Origin: Hemileia vastatrix | Taxonomy: Eukaryota > Basidiomycota > Pucciniomycetes > Pucciniales > Zaghouaniaceae | Assembly: GCA_030280995.1 (NCBI GenBank) | Contig: JASXTE010000001.1 | Coordinates: 27,314,106 to 27,378,105, forward strand | Direction of reading: 5' to 3' | Length of the DNA stretch: 64,000 bases | Shown here: positions 44,337 to 55,849 of the stretch, piece by piece | How positions within the stretch are numbered: the first letter of the stretch is position 1 | Layout of the letters: each line of letters begins with the position of its first letter | Notes under the pieces: model-generated | Databases searched by the model: none | Told to the model about the DNA's origin: nothing | The model's input: only the letters and a program-made list of their open reading frames with translations | Translations under genes and position numbers: made by a program

Positions 44337-46225
44337 TCTTTCAGTAGAAGAAGAGCTATATCTGTCTTCTTCATACTACCTTTGTTGAGCTCACCTCAAC
44401 TTGGAACCACCAAATTGTGCTTTAATTAATTTCTTCCAATCTTCCCATCAGTAGTCATTTTTATCTAAGAGGACAGATTCATACCACATTAGGGCTACAT
44501 TGGTAAATAAAAAAAATTAATTTTGACACAATTTCCTCATCTGGGAGTTCGTAAGAGTTTTATAGATTATCAATCCTGCTAATAAATTTCTGCCAATCAG
44601 AGGAAGAATCACCATCAAATGCTGGATAATGGTCAAGTTTTGGCCAATTCTTTTGATTTGAAGTAGTCTCCTTATTACAAGCTTGTTTCTGAGTTAGAAG
44701 AAGCTGTAACTTCTCCAATTGGGAAGTAATCTCATTTTTTAACCCTTCTGTAGATGAACAAGGTACATCATCAATTTTTGATTGAAACTCAGTAACATCT
44801 ACAGGAATTTCTGGCACTAATTTTACTTTAGATGAACTAGGGACATGTACAATTGGAGTATCCTGTGCAACAGGGTCTTTCAAAGAAGTGTCAGAAAGCT
44901 TTTGGTCATGTAAAAATGAATTCAATTTCTCTTCAATGGTTGTTAGCCTAGTCTTCACTCTTGGAATACTAGATAAACTCTCATTGATGGTTGCAAAAGA
45001 TAACTGGTTCTTATTTTGTAAAGATGAATAATGGTAACCTAATCTCTTTAAGTTCAACTTATGTCCCTCTAGCTCCTGGCAACATATAGACACAGTATCT
45101 TGTAATTTAGACAAAAAATTCTTGATATTTTTCCACATAGAAACTTTCTTTTCATGAGTTACTTTGTACTTAAAAAAATCATCAGAAACTCTCTGTAATT
45201 CACTTCTCACTGCTTGATAACCTTGTTCAGTTAACAAACTATTAAATTTCTGAGTCAATTGCATGTTGTTCATTATATGATTTTGCTTAGCAATAATAAA
45301 CCTTAAATATTCATCATTGATGTTAGCTACATCTGGAGTATTTCTTAATAGGGAAACAGAATAACTTTCCAGATTCTCATAAAATTCAGGATGTAGTTTT
45401 TCATCAATAATAGCCATATCAGGATTAATCATTGAAGTTGCAATCAATAAAAAAGGATTATTTACATTAGAATATTTAGAAAGCTTCCTACTACATTCAG
45501 CTTCTACTGGTCTCAAAGTATTATCTCCTCTTCCAGAATTACCTGAAGGAGCTGAATCAGTAACAAGGAAGGGTACTTGTGATTCTGTAGAGGGGCTTAC
45601 CACGGTTTTAAAAAAATTGAATGTAATTGTTTTTCCTCTTTCTTCCTCCTTGGTAGGGGTGAGGAGTTTTTGGATAGAACTGATGGGTTCTGGAAGGACC
45701 TGCCTGAGGTGCTTGCTGCTGCTGTTGTTGTTGTTGGGCCTGGAGGTAGTCCCATTGGATGTTTAGCCAGTCCCATTGCCATTTTGAAACTTCCACTTTT
45801 TCCTGTTGTTGAGGGGCTAATTGTGGAAGGGCTTATGGAGCAGGAGGAGGTTTCCTCTTCTCTTGAAGAAAGAATTCTATGCTTCTTACCTTTTCTTCCA
45901 GAACCTCTGCTGTTGACCTTAGTTTGAGCTTCTCTGACCTCTACTCTTTTATGTGAGTGGAGAGGTTGATGACTTGATGTTGAAAGGGCATCTTTTTTAT
46001 CTTGAATCCTTTTGGAAGCTCTTCTTGGGGGTTGATTGAAGGCTTTTTATCCAGAGCAGTTTTCTCCACTTTAATTTCTATTTCTTACATTTCCACATCC
46101 TGATTAGTACAGCAATTGATTAAGTTGAGCAAGTTTTGTAGTCAAAGGAGAACTTACAGAAGTTTCATCATAATCAATCAAATATAGTTCCTCATCACAG
46201 CCAGCAGAAGCACTTTGATCAGTCA
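44337..46225 (-). pseudogene. F1 gag N-terminal part (old minus copy)
   Basis: Start ATG at 46225-46223 on the minus strand, with the same short exon and conserved GT-AG intron as the young copy (46156-46099 region). It continues through the Trp-rich stretch with a Gln run (WDYLQAQQQQQQQQ) at 45796-45608, then the main frame 45603-44560 (PFLVTDSAPSGNSG..., YPAFDGDSSSDWQKF), ending at the solo LTR. Three frames are needed, so it is not functional as it stands. Confidence 0.82.
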
Positions 46226-46496
46226 TTGTTGTAAATAAACTGAAATGAGAGAAATAAAAATAAAAATTTAATCAGTTATTATTTTACTTTGTTTAAAGAA
46301 AAATGAAAGAGAGAAGAAAAAAAATATATCTAGTATATAATCAATTATCAGGATTTGGTAATCAACTTGAATAATGAAAATATAATGTTTATCAGGACAA
46401 AAAATAAACTGAAATAATAGTTACAATTTTTATTAATTAAATTAAGATGTTTTATATTTTATTACCAGGATTTAAAATAAATCAACTGAAATAATA
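46226..46496 (-). repeat. Truncated leader of old minus-strand F1 copy
   Basis: Holds remnants of the leader tandem repeat (in minus orientation cagttgattt...taaatcctggtaa). It is cut at about 46496 by the MITE; the 5' LTR and proximal leader are missing. Confidence 0.6.
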
Positions 46497-46693
46497 AGGG
46501 ATATCAAAGTTAGAAATCTTCCATTTCAAAATACCTCTTTATTCCACCAAATCAACCATGATTATTTTTAAAATATGCTATATTGTGCCCTCAAGACACC
46601 TTTTTCATGAGAAATAATGTTAACTTTGTGGCCTTCTTTTTGTGTTGTGAAATACCTTTTAAATAACTACAAATTTCTAACTTTGATACCCCC
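46497..46693 (+). mobile_element. MITE copy 3, PIF/Harbinger-type ends
   Basis: Same family and orientation as 17719-17916: starts AGGGATATCAAAGTTAGAAA (tip partly decayed) and ends TTCTAACTTTGATACCCCC. Body shared (attccaccaaatcaaccatg; ggccttctttttgtgttgtg). It lies at the junction of the truncated F1 leader and a transposase fragment. Confidence 0.75.
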
Positions 46694-46925
46694 TATTGTG
46701 TAAGATTACACAGAAAGTGATTACATTAATCACATCATTTCTATCCCAAAATTGGAAAGGATGTTTCATTATCCCCCAAAAACTCTGAAAAACTCCAAAC
46801 ACACACTCAAAATCCTTTTTTTTGGATTCTTGAAGTTTGGAAAAAAGACAGCTTGATTCATCTTGTGGATTTCTTATGGTTGTGACAAAAGCTGACCAAG
46901 AAAGGTAGTTCACATCATCCAGGTA
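46694..46925 (-). pseudogene. Fragment of a second, different PIF/Harbinger transposase lineage
   Basis: Minus strand: SKLQESKKKDFECVFGVFQS, FWGIMKHPFQFWDRNDVINV, ITFCVILHN. This is the C-terminal signature of ALP1/PIF-type transposases (catalytic Glu in DFECVFGV, then CVILHN). It differs from the HAIGILKG type of composites A and B. It is bounded by GGGGGTATC ends on both sides (46693 and 46929), so both neighbours probably inserted into it. Confidence 0.7.
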
Positions 46926-46945
46926 ATAGGGGGTATCAATTTTCA

Positions 46946-47107
46946 GGGATCCACAATTAGGGATCAGAATTTTTTTTTCCCGGGAACATAAATGATTAAT
47001 TGCGGAAGATTCTTATCCACTAGCCCTGGGGCTAGTGGATAAGGAATCCATGATAATGCATTATCCTGCCTCTTATGCCCCAATTTCTGTTCCTAATTCC
47101 TGATCCC
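46946..47107. mobile_element. Foldback hairpin element of about 160 bp near left end of composite B
   Basis: GGGATC at 46946 and GATCCC ending at 47107 start a near-symmetric inverted repeat centred at 47027. The central stem (47012-47043) is almost perfect: cttatccactagccc, tg, gggctagtggataag. The outer arms match less well (aattaggRaYcagaa). There is no ORF. It may be a foldback MITE nested at the end of B, or part of B's terminal structure. Confidence 0.65.
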
Positions 47108-47318
47108 AAACTCATCACATTCATGATGGATTTTTAAGAAAGTCACATGACATATAATTTTTGATGCCATCCTTAAGTCTCTCCTCACTCTATGCTACTT
47201 AATTTGCAGTGAAAACTTTTTTTTTTCTATCTACACACCCCAACTGCAAATTTGGCGGTGAATTCCCACTTCACACTCATCACCTAACCTTCTACTGACA
47301 CTTATACTACTGACAAGA

Positions 47319-48422
47319 ATGAAGCACCTCTTTAATAGACGGCTACTTCACTCCACTATTAATGCCATCACTTTACTTTTAGTTCTCTACTATAAATATC
47401 ACTCTGATTTGGAAGATGCCTTAGCCTATTTGTGTTTTCTTTCCAAAAAGTGTTACCTCATTTCCAGGGGGCCAAATCTTTATCATGATCCCCAATATGA
47501 TCTCCGCTCCATTCTCAACATTCCCCAACTAAACTTCACCCAATTCTTTCTTCAAACTTTATCAAGTCATCTCTGAACATCCTATATTTCATAACAATTC
47601 CCATAACAAACAGCATAATCCTGCCATTCAACTTACTGTTGCACTATGTCGCTTTGGCTCAAATGGAAATGGTGCTGCTGTAAGAAGTTTGGATAATCTA
47701 TTTAACATAGAATACGGTACAGTGATATTATACACCAAGCGCTGTATGATTTCTATCCTTTCCCTCAAGTCTCAAACACTTTCTTGGCCAACTCCAGAAC
47801 AAAGACTTGAATCCTCTCAAGTAATGCAAGCCAAAGGTTTCCCTGGCTGTGTAGGTTTTGTTGATGGCACAACTAAACTTTGAGTCAAAAGCCTGCTCAT
47901 TATGGGAACTATTATTTTGATTGCAAAAAAAAGTTTGTTAAAAATCTTCTCCAATCTCTTATCATTCATGAACTAACTTTTTATCTTCCTTCTAGGTACT
48001 ATATTGCCATTCAACTTATATGTGATGTCAATATAAAATTTATTGCTTTTCACAGTGGCTGCCCTGGATCATTTCATGACTCTTCTGTCTTCCAAAGAAT
48101 GAGGATTTCTCAAACCCCTGGTTCATACTTTGATGAATCTCAGTACCTCCTTGCAGACTCAGCATATGCAAGTGGGAAGTACATTATACCTGCTTTCCGT
48201 GGTGCAACCTTAGAAAATGACCCCAAAACTAAATTTAATTATCACCTTTCCCAATCAAGAGTACAGATTGAACATGCTATAGGTATTTTAAAGGGACAAT
48301 TTTCTAGTCTTCAGCAGCTCCAAATCCAATCTCAAAAAAAATTGGAGATCAAAAGTGCGAATCATTGGATCATGACTTGCGTTATACTCCACAATATCCT
48401 AGCTTATTTAAAGGATGATTAG
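47319..48422 (+). pseudogene. PIF/Harbinger-like DDE transposase (composite B), nearly complete
   Basis: N-terminal part (47319-47576): MKHLFNRRLLHSTINAITLL... through PNLYHDPQYDLRSILNIPQL. A frameshift follows near 47560. The helix-turn-helix-like part (LCRFGSNGNGAAVRSLDNLF) and first catalytic Asp (CVGFVDGTTKL) end at a stop at 47881-47883. The final frame (47880-48422) starts SQKPAHYGNYYFDCKKK. A 63-bp GT-AG intron (47933-47995) can be spliced or read through, since it keeps frame; copy A's intron at the same place supports splicing. CPGSFHDSSVFQRM, LLADSAYASGKYIIPAF (second Asp), RVQIEHAIGILKGQF (Glu) and CVILHNILAYL follow. All three catalytic residues are present; one frameshift and one stop disable it. 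Confidence 0.85.
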
Positions 48423-50476
48423 AATGATCTTTATGGAGAAGAGGATCCTGAACCAGTGCCTGCTCTCCCATCCCTTGAATCACAAAACATTCATTTAACT
48501 GGCATACGCTCTGTCATTATGCCAATCACCCTCCACCATTCTGGCACCCAACCCTTTTAATTTTTTGTTTTCATACATTCCAAATTTCCACTTTGTATAC
48601 TTTATTCACTTGGCTTGGTATTTTTGTTTGTTGCATATTCATTTTTTTTGGAATTTGTGGTGAATATCTCTTTTTTGGATGGCTCATTGGTTTTCTTTCA
48701 CCAGCTCAACATGACATTGCATATTTTCTAAAATTGCATAATTTTTTACTGTTTCTTTTTTTCATTCATCCCTCATATCCTTTTCCTATTCTCCTCCAAC
48801 ATCCCTCAAATAATTTGGTTTTATTTATTTTGTCATCTCATCTCTCCAGGTAAGTCATTTTATTCTTTTTTTTGATTTTTTGATTACTAATTATAATTTT
48901 TTTTGATTTTTTTCTGTTTATTTTATTCTTTTTATCTAAATTTTTTTTGTAAGTGGTTATTTTTGATTTTAATGGTAAAATTAACCTTTTTTCTCTCCCT
49001 CTTTACTTTCTTTTTTAGCTCCATCACCCTACTCTTCATCCCTCCTTGGCATGGTCATCATCCCCCTTTCCCCTGTTTCACTTTTTTTTGGCTCCATTTC
49101 ATTAAAACACATACAATTCACATTCTTTATGCATTTCACTTACTCCAAATTCAATTTCACCACAATTCCAACATCAATCTTTCTCACTCTATTTTTCCTA
49201 CTTTTCAATCAAGGTAAGTTTCATCTCCTTTTTTCATGCCTATATGATATCTCATTCCTTTTATGAAAACTTCATACTTAAGTATATTTATGACTCTTAT
49301 CTGGGTAACAGTGAACTTATTAAACTCCTTTTGATCTCATCTTCATTACTGCTTTTCAAGGTTTTGTAAAATTTTAAAAATCAGACTCGGAATTAGGGTT
49401 AGATTTATTCAAATCTAATGTTCTTTTTACTGAGGAATCTCCTGAAGGCTACCTTTCATTTCCTACAAAAAAATTTGAATTTGATTTAGTGGTTGCTGAG
49501 AAATTGACCATTAAAGTCAAGCTTTTTTTTTCCCAATTTAAATTTTTATTTCATTTTTTATGTAACAAATTAGGGTTAGGTTTATTTAAATCACATGTCA
49601 TTCAACTTAAGATTCTACTAAAGCCTATCTCTCACTTCCCACAAACAGGTTTGAATTAGGTTCAGTGGTTGCTGAGATTTTGACCTTTGAAGTTGAGCCT
49701 TTTTTTCCAAATTTCACTTATCTTATTTCACATTATTATATTGCATATTTAAATGATAAGGATTCTGAAACTCTTATCTAATTATTATCTAGGAATTTGT
49801 CTCCTTCTTTTTGGACTTCTCATCACCACTGTTAAAGTTAATCATCAAATATATTCAACTTCTTCTTCTTTATCTTTACACTCTTCTATCTCTTCAATGT
49901 CATTCTATTCTATTCCTTCAATATATTCAAATTCTTCTTTAAAGAGGGGTTACCTACTTTCTAAAAAACATACTAAAAGTTTGTTTTTTGTTTTTTGTTT
50001 TTTGTAAATTTTTTTTTTTTTTGGCAGAATTTTAGAAAAAAAAAATATCTTTTACATTCTGTTAAGGACTTTCCATGTTAACTACAAAACAAAAAAGATT
50101 TAGTTTTTAATTTTTAATTTTTCTTCCAAATAATTTTACTGAATATAATTTTTTTTTTTTTTAATTTTTTGTTTTGATTTTTCTTTTACTGAATTTTTTT
50201 TTATTTTTTTATTTTTTTTAAAATTTTTTTGTCAGGATTTTCTGTGAAGGTTTTTTATAACCAAACTTCAGGTTTTCATTTGAATTTTTTTTTTTTAATA
50301 AAATTTTTAATGAAAATTTTTAATTTTTTTTTTGTTTTAAATTTTTTTTTTAATTTTTTTTAAAAAGGATATTGCTTTAAATTTTATTTTAAAAGATATT
50401 ATTAGGTGAGTTTTTTTTTAAAAAAAAATGTGTTGAATTTTTTTTTGAAATTTAAATTTTTTTTCAGATCAAAAAA
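48423..50476. other. T-rich spacer between transposase and Tet-like gene of composite B
   Basis: No credible ORF; the calls at 48593-49266 and 49753-50007 are Phe/Leu/Ser-rich products of T/C-rich sequence. Two stretches resemble each other: aattagggttagatttattc (about 49392) and aattagggttaggtttattt (about 49567), with following tggttgctgagaaWttgacc, a duplication of about 175 bp. 49990-50460 is dominated by T homopolymers. Confidence 0.5.
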
Positions 50477-51558
50477 ATGTCTTCTTCTTCAGATTCAACC
50501 CTTAATTCTCTATAATCTTCATCTTTATCCTCTTTATCATCTTCATCTTTATCATCTCTATCATATTCTTCAAAATCAACTTCAATACAATCATCTTCTA
50601 AATCATCAAAAAAAATTTAATGATAATCAGTCTTATCAGAAGAAAAGATATCTGAAAAAAAACATCTTCTAAATCATCAAAAAAAATTTAAGAGAATCAG
50701 TCTCATCAGAAGAAAAGATATCTAAAAAAAGAATTCTCTGTGAAAGTTTTTTTCATCATATACCAAACATTTTTTTTATAAAACTAAAGTAGATAAAAAA
50801 ATTCAATATCCAAAAAAATTACTGGAAGATATCAAATATCTAACCAAATTTGGAGATGATCAAGTTGTTGCAGCTATCAGTAAGACTTTTAAGGCTCAAT
50901 TCATTTTTGAAGTCCATTCATTCAATGGTGTAAAAGATGAATCTTTTAATCAACTATCTGATCTTATCATAACTTTTTATCAAATGGCTTTGGTTCGGTT
51001 ACCTATAAGGAATACAAATTTGTTGGGTGGTATCATGATTGGATTTGGTTGGAGACCTGGTTTTGTTAAAGGATATTCTCTTGGTATGCCTAATAATTTT
51101 TGTTCCATTCTTAATATCATTTCACTTATTTCAATTATATAGGCATATATTCATTGCTCAAGAATATCACTAAAGCTCAAAAAGATGAAGATATTTGCTT
51201 ATGCGACACTCTACCTTCCTTTAACTCTTTTCTTGCTCTTCGACTCAAAAAGCTCTATAATAAAGCATTTGAAAAAAATCATGAACTTGCAACAAAAGTT
51301 GAAATACCGAATTGGTGTGACTCCAAATGGGAAGATATTAGCCACGAATATCTTTTATTTTCTAATGTTATTATCACTCATTCTGGATTCCACAATAGGA
51401 TTCATATTGATAGGAATGACACCAGTTTTCTTACTTTTGGTATATTCTCATATACTAATCCGATAACTGGCCAACCAATACCATCTCCAGCTAAAATAAA
51501 AGGACATGGCTTATATTTATCAGACCACCAGTGCATCATTTATTTTGGTTTGGGAAAT
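50477..51558 (+). pseudogene. Tet/JBP-like 2OG-Fe(II) oxygenase (composite B), 5' part
   Basis: Starts MSSSSDSTLNSL with a Ser-rich N-terminus that has an early stop (50513). An exon at about 50810-51083 reads KKLLEDIKYLTKFGDDQVVA... and LGGIMIGFGWRPGFVKGYSL, the region preceding the catalytic core in rust Tet-like proteins. A GT-AG intron follows (51084-51142). The next exon holds CDTLPSFNSFLALRLKKLYN and the core HSGFHNRIHIDRNDTSFLTF. The Fe(II)-binding HxD is intact (His 51403-51405, Asp 51409-51411), followed by PSPAKIKGHGLYLSDHQCII. At 51563 the frame runs into the F2 LTR; the last exon part is at 59953. In contrast to A, the catalytic residues are conserved. Family role: oxidation of 5-methylcytosine. 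Confidence 0.8.
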
Positions 51559-51563
51559 GTTAT
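51559..51563 (+). repeat. Left target-site duplicate of Gypsy F2 (GTTAT)
   Basis: GTTAT precedes the LTR; the right duplicate at 59953-59957 is GGTAT. The undisturbed reading AAT GGT ATC ATT GAG gives N-G-I-I-E, matching N-G-I-I-K in copy A, so GGTAT is ancestral and one base has changed here. Confidence 0.85.
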
Positions 51564-52375
51564 TGTCACCGGACGACCTACACAGAAGGTTGAGGGTGTT
51601 CCTGGGAAAGTGAGATGAAGGAAGGAGTTTAGAGACTTCTTCGAAGTACAGAGGAATTACTCAAGGAAGTGATTCAAAGATGAGTGGAAGGAAAAGCTTT
51701 TACTTCTAGATATTTTTGATAAGAATCTTAATATAATTTAAAGGTAATATTAATATTCTTAGGATCTCACAAAGGGTTGGAAACTCAATAATCAAAGATT
51801 TAAGTTTTAGAAATGATTACTGAGAAAATAAGTAAATGTACAATAATAATGATTTAACCTGAATATTTCACCACTATTAACTATATATACATTTTATAAT
51901 TTAATTCTAAATAATGTCAAACCAAAATCCCATCCCTTTTATATCCACTACTCCTCCTCCCATTGACCTCATGCCCATCCATCATTCCACACACCACAGA
52001 CCCTCCTCACTAACATCTGTTACACCTGGACCCTCCTCACTAACATCTGTTAACCCCTTGACCCTCCACTAACCATCCCGTCCATGCTAACTACCCCCAT
52101 TAATAACCAACAGACACACAATAACCCTTTAGTGAAAAATTGCATTGGCTGTTTCGCTGTGTGTTGCCTATCCAAGAAAAAGGCTGAACACACTATTGAG
52201 AGATTAAATAATTTAGATCTAAAGTTTTTGATTAGCACGGTTGAATAGTGAGTACACAAATGAAAGTTGAAGTTGCTATGTAAAATCGCTTCTGCGCTTC
52301 AAACATGGATTTAGACCTTGTTATTATTGATTTAAATAAGCTGCTTTTGCCTTGAGTGTCACATGGCGCGTGAAA
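51564..52375 (-). repeat. 3' LTR of Gypsy F2
   Basis: 812 bp. Plus strand starts TGTCACCGGACGACC; the inner end GCGCGTGAAA is a mutated GTGACA. Pairs with 59141-59952 throughout. Confidence 0.92.
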
Positions 52376-52469
52376 GATGACTGGGTATAAGACATAAGCT
52401 CCGTTGAGTGTGAGAACACATTCTTCCCACACTATATTTTTTCTTCTACTTCTTTAAAAAAATTTTAAT

Positions 52470-53414
52470 ATGTCTAACTGCCCCACTCCTGTTCCCACAC
52501 CTCCACACCCCAAGGCTGATGGTGGTGTTTTTACATGCCAGTATACCCAAGCTTGCACCGCTTGTGCATCAATGGAGTATTTCTGTGTCAAAAGCACAGC
52601 CACACAAGGCCCTCTCTGGAAATGCAAATTTTGTCACTGGAGAGGGGTGGCCTGTGATGCCCTTGCAAAAAACGGGGATATTGAGAGGAGGTTTATGGGG
52701 ACTAAGTACTGTGTGATTCTTAAGACCAAAGAGGTGGTCAAGGATATTTGGGACATATTGGTCAGGGATGATTGATTGGTGGAAGAAGAGGGAAATAAGG
52801 TCGAAGATACCATGGTGACATGGGTAACCCAGACCACAGGTCAAAAACAAGGGGTGGAAGAAGAGGTGGATGAGTTAGTTGAAGAGGATGAGGATAGGGC
52901 TACCATCTCAAGTCATCCTCCAAAAAAGCGATGGATGATCATTGAGGATGATTATGAGGAGGAGAAGGGAGTGACAATAGAGGTCACCCTGAAGCTTTTT
53001 TGAAACCCAACCCTGATTTTGAGGTGAGTTTTACTTTTTTTTGTTTACACTGATGACTATATGTTATATTTTTAGAATTCAGATGTTGTCGAAGAAGCTC
53101 CAAATTTGGAGGCTTTCCCATTGCTTCCAGTTGAGGCCAGTAAACTGGCAGTTGATTTGAAGGAGGAGGAGGAGGAAACCCTTGACCAGGTGTGGTTGAA
53201 GAAGCCTTGGCTGGATCGACAAGTTAGATTTGTCGAAAACTTAAATGAGGAGATCATATAGATTGTTGATGCCGCCTCCTTAGATTTGGCAGAAGAGTTA
53301 CTTGAAATTGGAGAGGAGGTATTTGAAAAATGCAGAAAGGAAATAAGGGTGGTGTTGGAGAAAATGAAGAAATTGGTTAAGGAGAAAATGCAGGAGAAGA
53401 TTTTAAATGGGTAG
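52470..53414 (+). pseudogene. Zn2Cys6-like ORF antisense to gag-pol in Gypsy F2
   Basis: Starts MSNCPTPVPTPPHPKADGG. The cysteines CTACASMEYFC, then 12 residues, then CKFCHWRGVAC give spacing CX2CX6CX12CX2CX6C, the same as the ORFs at 13764 and 62936. A conserved-looking stretch (GDIERRFMGTKYC...) leads to a TGA at 52773-52775; the same frame continues (LVEEEGNKVEDTMV...), so this is probably a single nonsense change from Trp. A Glu/Asp-rich region follows. A frameshift near 52987 lets the text continue as PEAFLKPNPDFE, a GT-AG intron (53024-53075) and a final exon with an acidic, then Lys/Glu-rich helical C-terminus (LAEELLEIGEEVFEKCRKEI) ending at 53412-53414. It starts 95 bp inside the 3' LTR. 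Role unknown; possibly a nucleic-acid-binding accessory protein. Confidence 0.7.
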
Positions 53415-54289
53415 AGAAAAAAGAAAAGAGAGAAGGAAAAGAGAAAAAAAGGTAGAAAGCAAATTTAAATTGTGTATTTATTTATACTATTGGTTTTGTT
53501 GTTTTAATTCAAATTTTATTATATATTTTATAAGATTTTTAAAGAGAAAAGAAGGAAAGAAAAAAAATTTTGAATAAAATTTTTGTTTTAAATTTTCAAA
53601 AAAAAAGAAAGAATATTTAACTGAGGAAATTTTAGTTTAAGTTTTGAAAAGAAAAAATTTTTTAAGTAAAAAAATAGTTGATTTAAAATTTTGGTTTTAT
53701 TTTTTCAAATGAAAATTTAATGAGAAAAAAGAAAAAGAAAAAATGTTATTTGTGAAAATTTATTTGAGGTTATTTTTGAAGTTTTCTAGGAATTTTGGTT
53801 ATTTGAAGAGAAAGGAAAAAAATTGTTTTGAAAAAAAAAGAGACGAATTTGTTTGAAGAATTTTAAAAGAGAGATTTAAAGGTTGAAGTGAAGTTTGAGA
53901 AAGGTTTTCATATTGAGTTTGTGAAAAATTTTGATAATTTGAAGATAAAGAAATGAGGAAATAAAAATTGTATTTTGAAATAGAAAAAAGTTTAAAGGAG
54001 AAAAGAAAGAAAATTAAAGGAATTATTGATTTGCAAGATTTTATTTTAATGAATTTTTTTAGACTTTGTTTTTGTTATTTTATTTTTTTTAATTTTAATT
54101 AATTTTAATTTGATTTTATTACATTTTATTTTATTTTATTTTGTTTTATTTATTTTTAAAGAAGGTTGAAAAAAGAATTTTTTTTTGAAAGAGAAGAAGA
54201 AAAAATAAAACAGAGTAAGGATTTTTAGAAGAGAAGAAGTTTTAGAATTTTAAGAAAAGAAAACAGAAGAAAAAAGAAAAATAAAAGAG
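53415..54289. other. Low-complexity spacer between the convergent ORFs of F2
   Basis: Dominated by aaaagaaaag and tttattttatt runs. No ORF. It separates the 3' end of the plus-strand ORF from the 3' end of pol, so transcripts from the two strands would converge here. Confidence 0.55.
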
Positions 54290-55790
54290 AGTTTTAAGGT
54301 TTTGGTTTTTAGAGGATATTTAAGATGAAAAGATTTTAGGAGTTCAGGGGCATTAGAAACATTGATGGCTGGTTCCCAGGATTTTTTGTCTGAGTCATTG
54401 AGGAATCCTTCACATTTCACAAGGAATTGAAGTTTCTCCTTGCCCATTCTTTAATCAAGGATATGGCATACTTCCTGCTCTAGATGGTCTTCTACTTCAA
54501 CCGGTTCTGAAGGAGGTTGGTTCCTGCCCGGGTATGTTTCTTGAGCCAGTTCCAGGAGAGATACGTGGAAAACAGGGTGAATAGCCTTCCATTTAGAAGG
54601 TAGCTTGAGTCAAAATGCAGTTTTAGAGACTTTGGAGTCAATTTCAAATGGTCCCAAGCTCTTTTCAGCCAGTTTCTTAGATTTTTGAGTCGTTTGAATT
54701 TTTCGTGCTTTGAGCCATACTTTCTCACCTGGTTTAAAGAAGGAGCAGATTGTCAATGTTTGTGGGCCTGTTCCTTGTACCTTCAAATTGCTAATTCCAA
54801 GTTTGATTTAAGTACTTCTTGAAGTTGTGATATGGTTCAAAGATAATGTTCTGAAGGATGACTAGTTCCTACATGGATTGAGTTGAATCAAGGATGTCTT
54901 CCATAAACAGTTTCAAAAGTAGATTGTTGTGTCAATGAATGAGTCAAGTTATTATAAGCAAATTTGGCCAATGGTAACCATGTGGTCCAATTGTCTTGTT
55001 GGTAACTGACATAAATTTCAGAGGTTTTGCTCGAGGATTTGATTGACTCTTTCTGTTTGCCCATTGGTTTCAGGATGATAGGCCATGGAGAGATTCCTTG
55101 TGATATTGAGTTGTCAAAACAACTGAGTCCAGAATGTGGATAAAAACAATGAGCCTCTATCTGAAATAATATCATTAGGTAAGCCATGTTTGGAAAATAC
55201 GTGCTCTAGAGACAATTTGGACAAATCCTCTGCTGTAGCAGTAGTAGTGGTTTTTATGAAAATAGAAATTTTTTAAAATCTATCTACTATTACTAATATA
55301 GCATCAAAATTATTAGAAAGAGGGAGTTGAGAAATAAAATCCATCGATAAAGATTCCCAAGGTCTAGAGGGAATAGGAAGTGGTTGAAGCAACCCATGCT
55401 TCTGGTGACGGGGAGCCTTATTCCTATTACATTTGTAACAAGATCTTATATAGGCCTTTATCTCTCTGGTCATTCCTGGCCAGAAGAAATCCCTCGCTAT
55501 TAACTGGTAGGTTTTATCAACACCAAAATGACCAGCTAATGGAGAGTCATGTCAACTATTGAAAATCCATACTTTTATTACATTGTTGTCGGGTATGACT
55601 ACTCTACCTTTGAAGACTAATAGACCTGATTCAATACTAAATCTTTTGGCCCCTTGCTTTGGGAGTATTTTGTCTTTTAACCCTAAACAATAATTGTCCT
55701 TTGACTGAGCTTCGAGGATGTTTGATAGTGGATTTTGAAAAGATTGAATTGTCATCAAATTAAGTTGATGAGTTGTTAACATTGATTTGT
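54290..55790 (-). pseudogene. F2 integrase with chromodomain
   Basis: Minus strand. HHCC zinc region: HDSPLAGHFGVDKTYQLIAR, then SCYKCNRNKAPRHQKHGLLQ (55440-55380). Core: first Asp in SLSMDFISQLPLS, second in IISDRGSLFLSTFW, Glu in [19 protein letters not shown] (about 55080). Then KKLAEKSLGPFEIDSKVS and a HPVFHVSLLE motif. The C-terminal chromodomain, GKEKLQFLVKCEGFLNDSDK followed by SWEPAINV, lies at 54447-54330. At least five stops or shifts. This integrase is clearly different in sequence from F1. Confidence 0.85.
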
Positions 55791-55849
55791 TGAAGAATTA
55801 TTTCACAGTTGCTGGGTTCTTGTCAGAAAATGTGTCCCCCGCTGTGGGT

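Noticed and set aside
48593..49266. Membrane-protein-like ORFs between transposase and Tet-like gene
   Set aside because: Hydrophobic because the strand is T-rich; overlapping frames are equally open and there is no counterpart in composite A.
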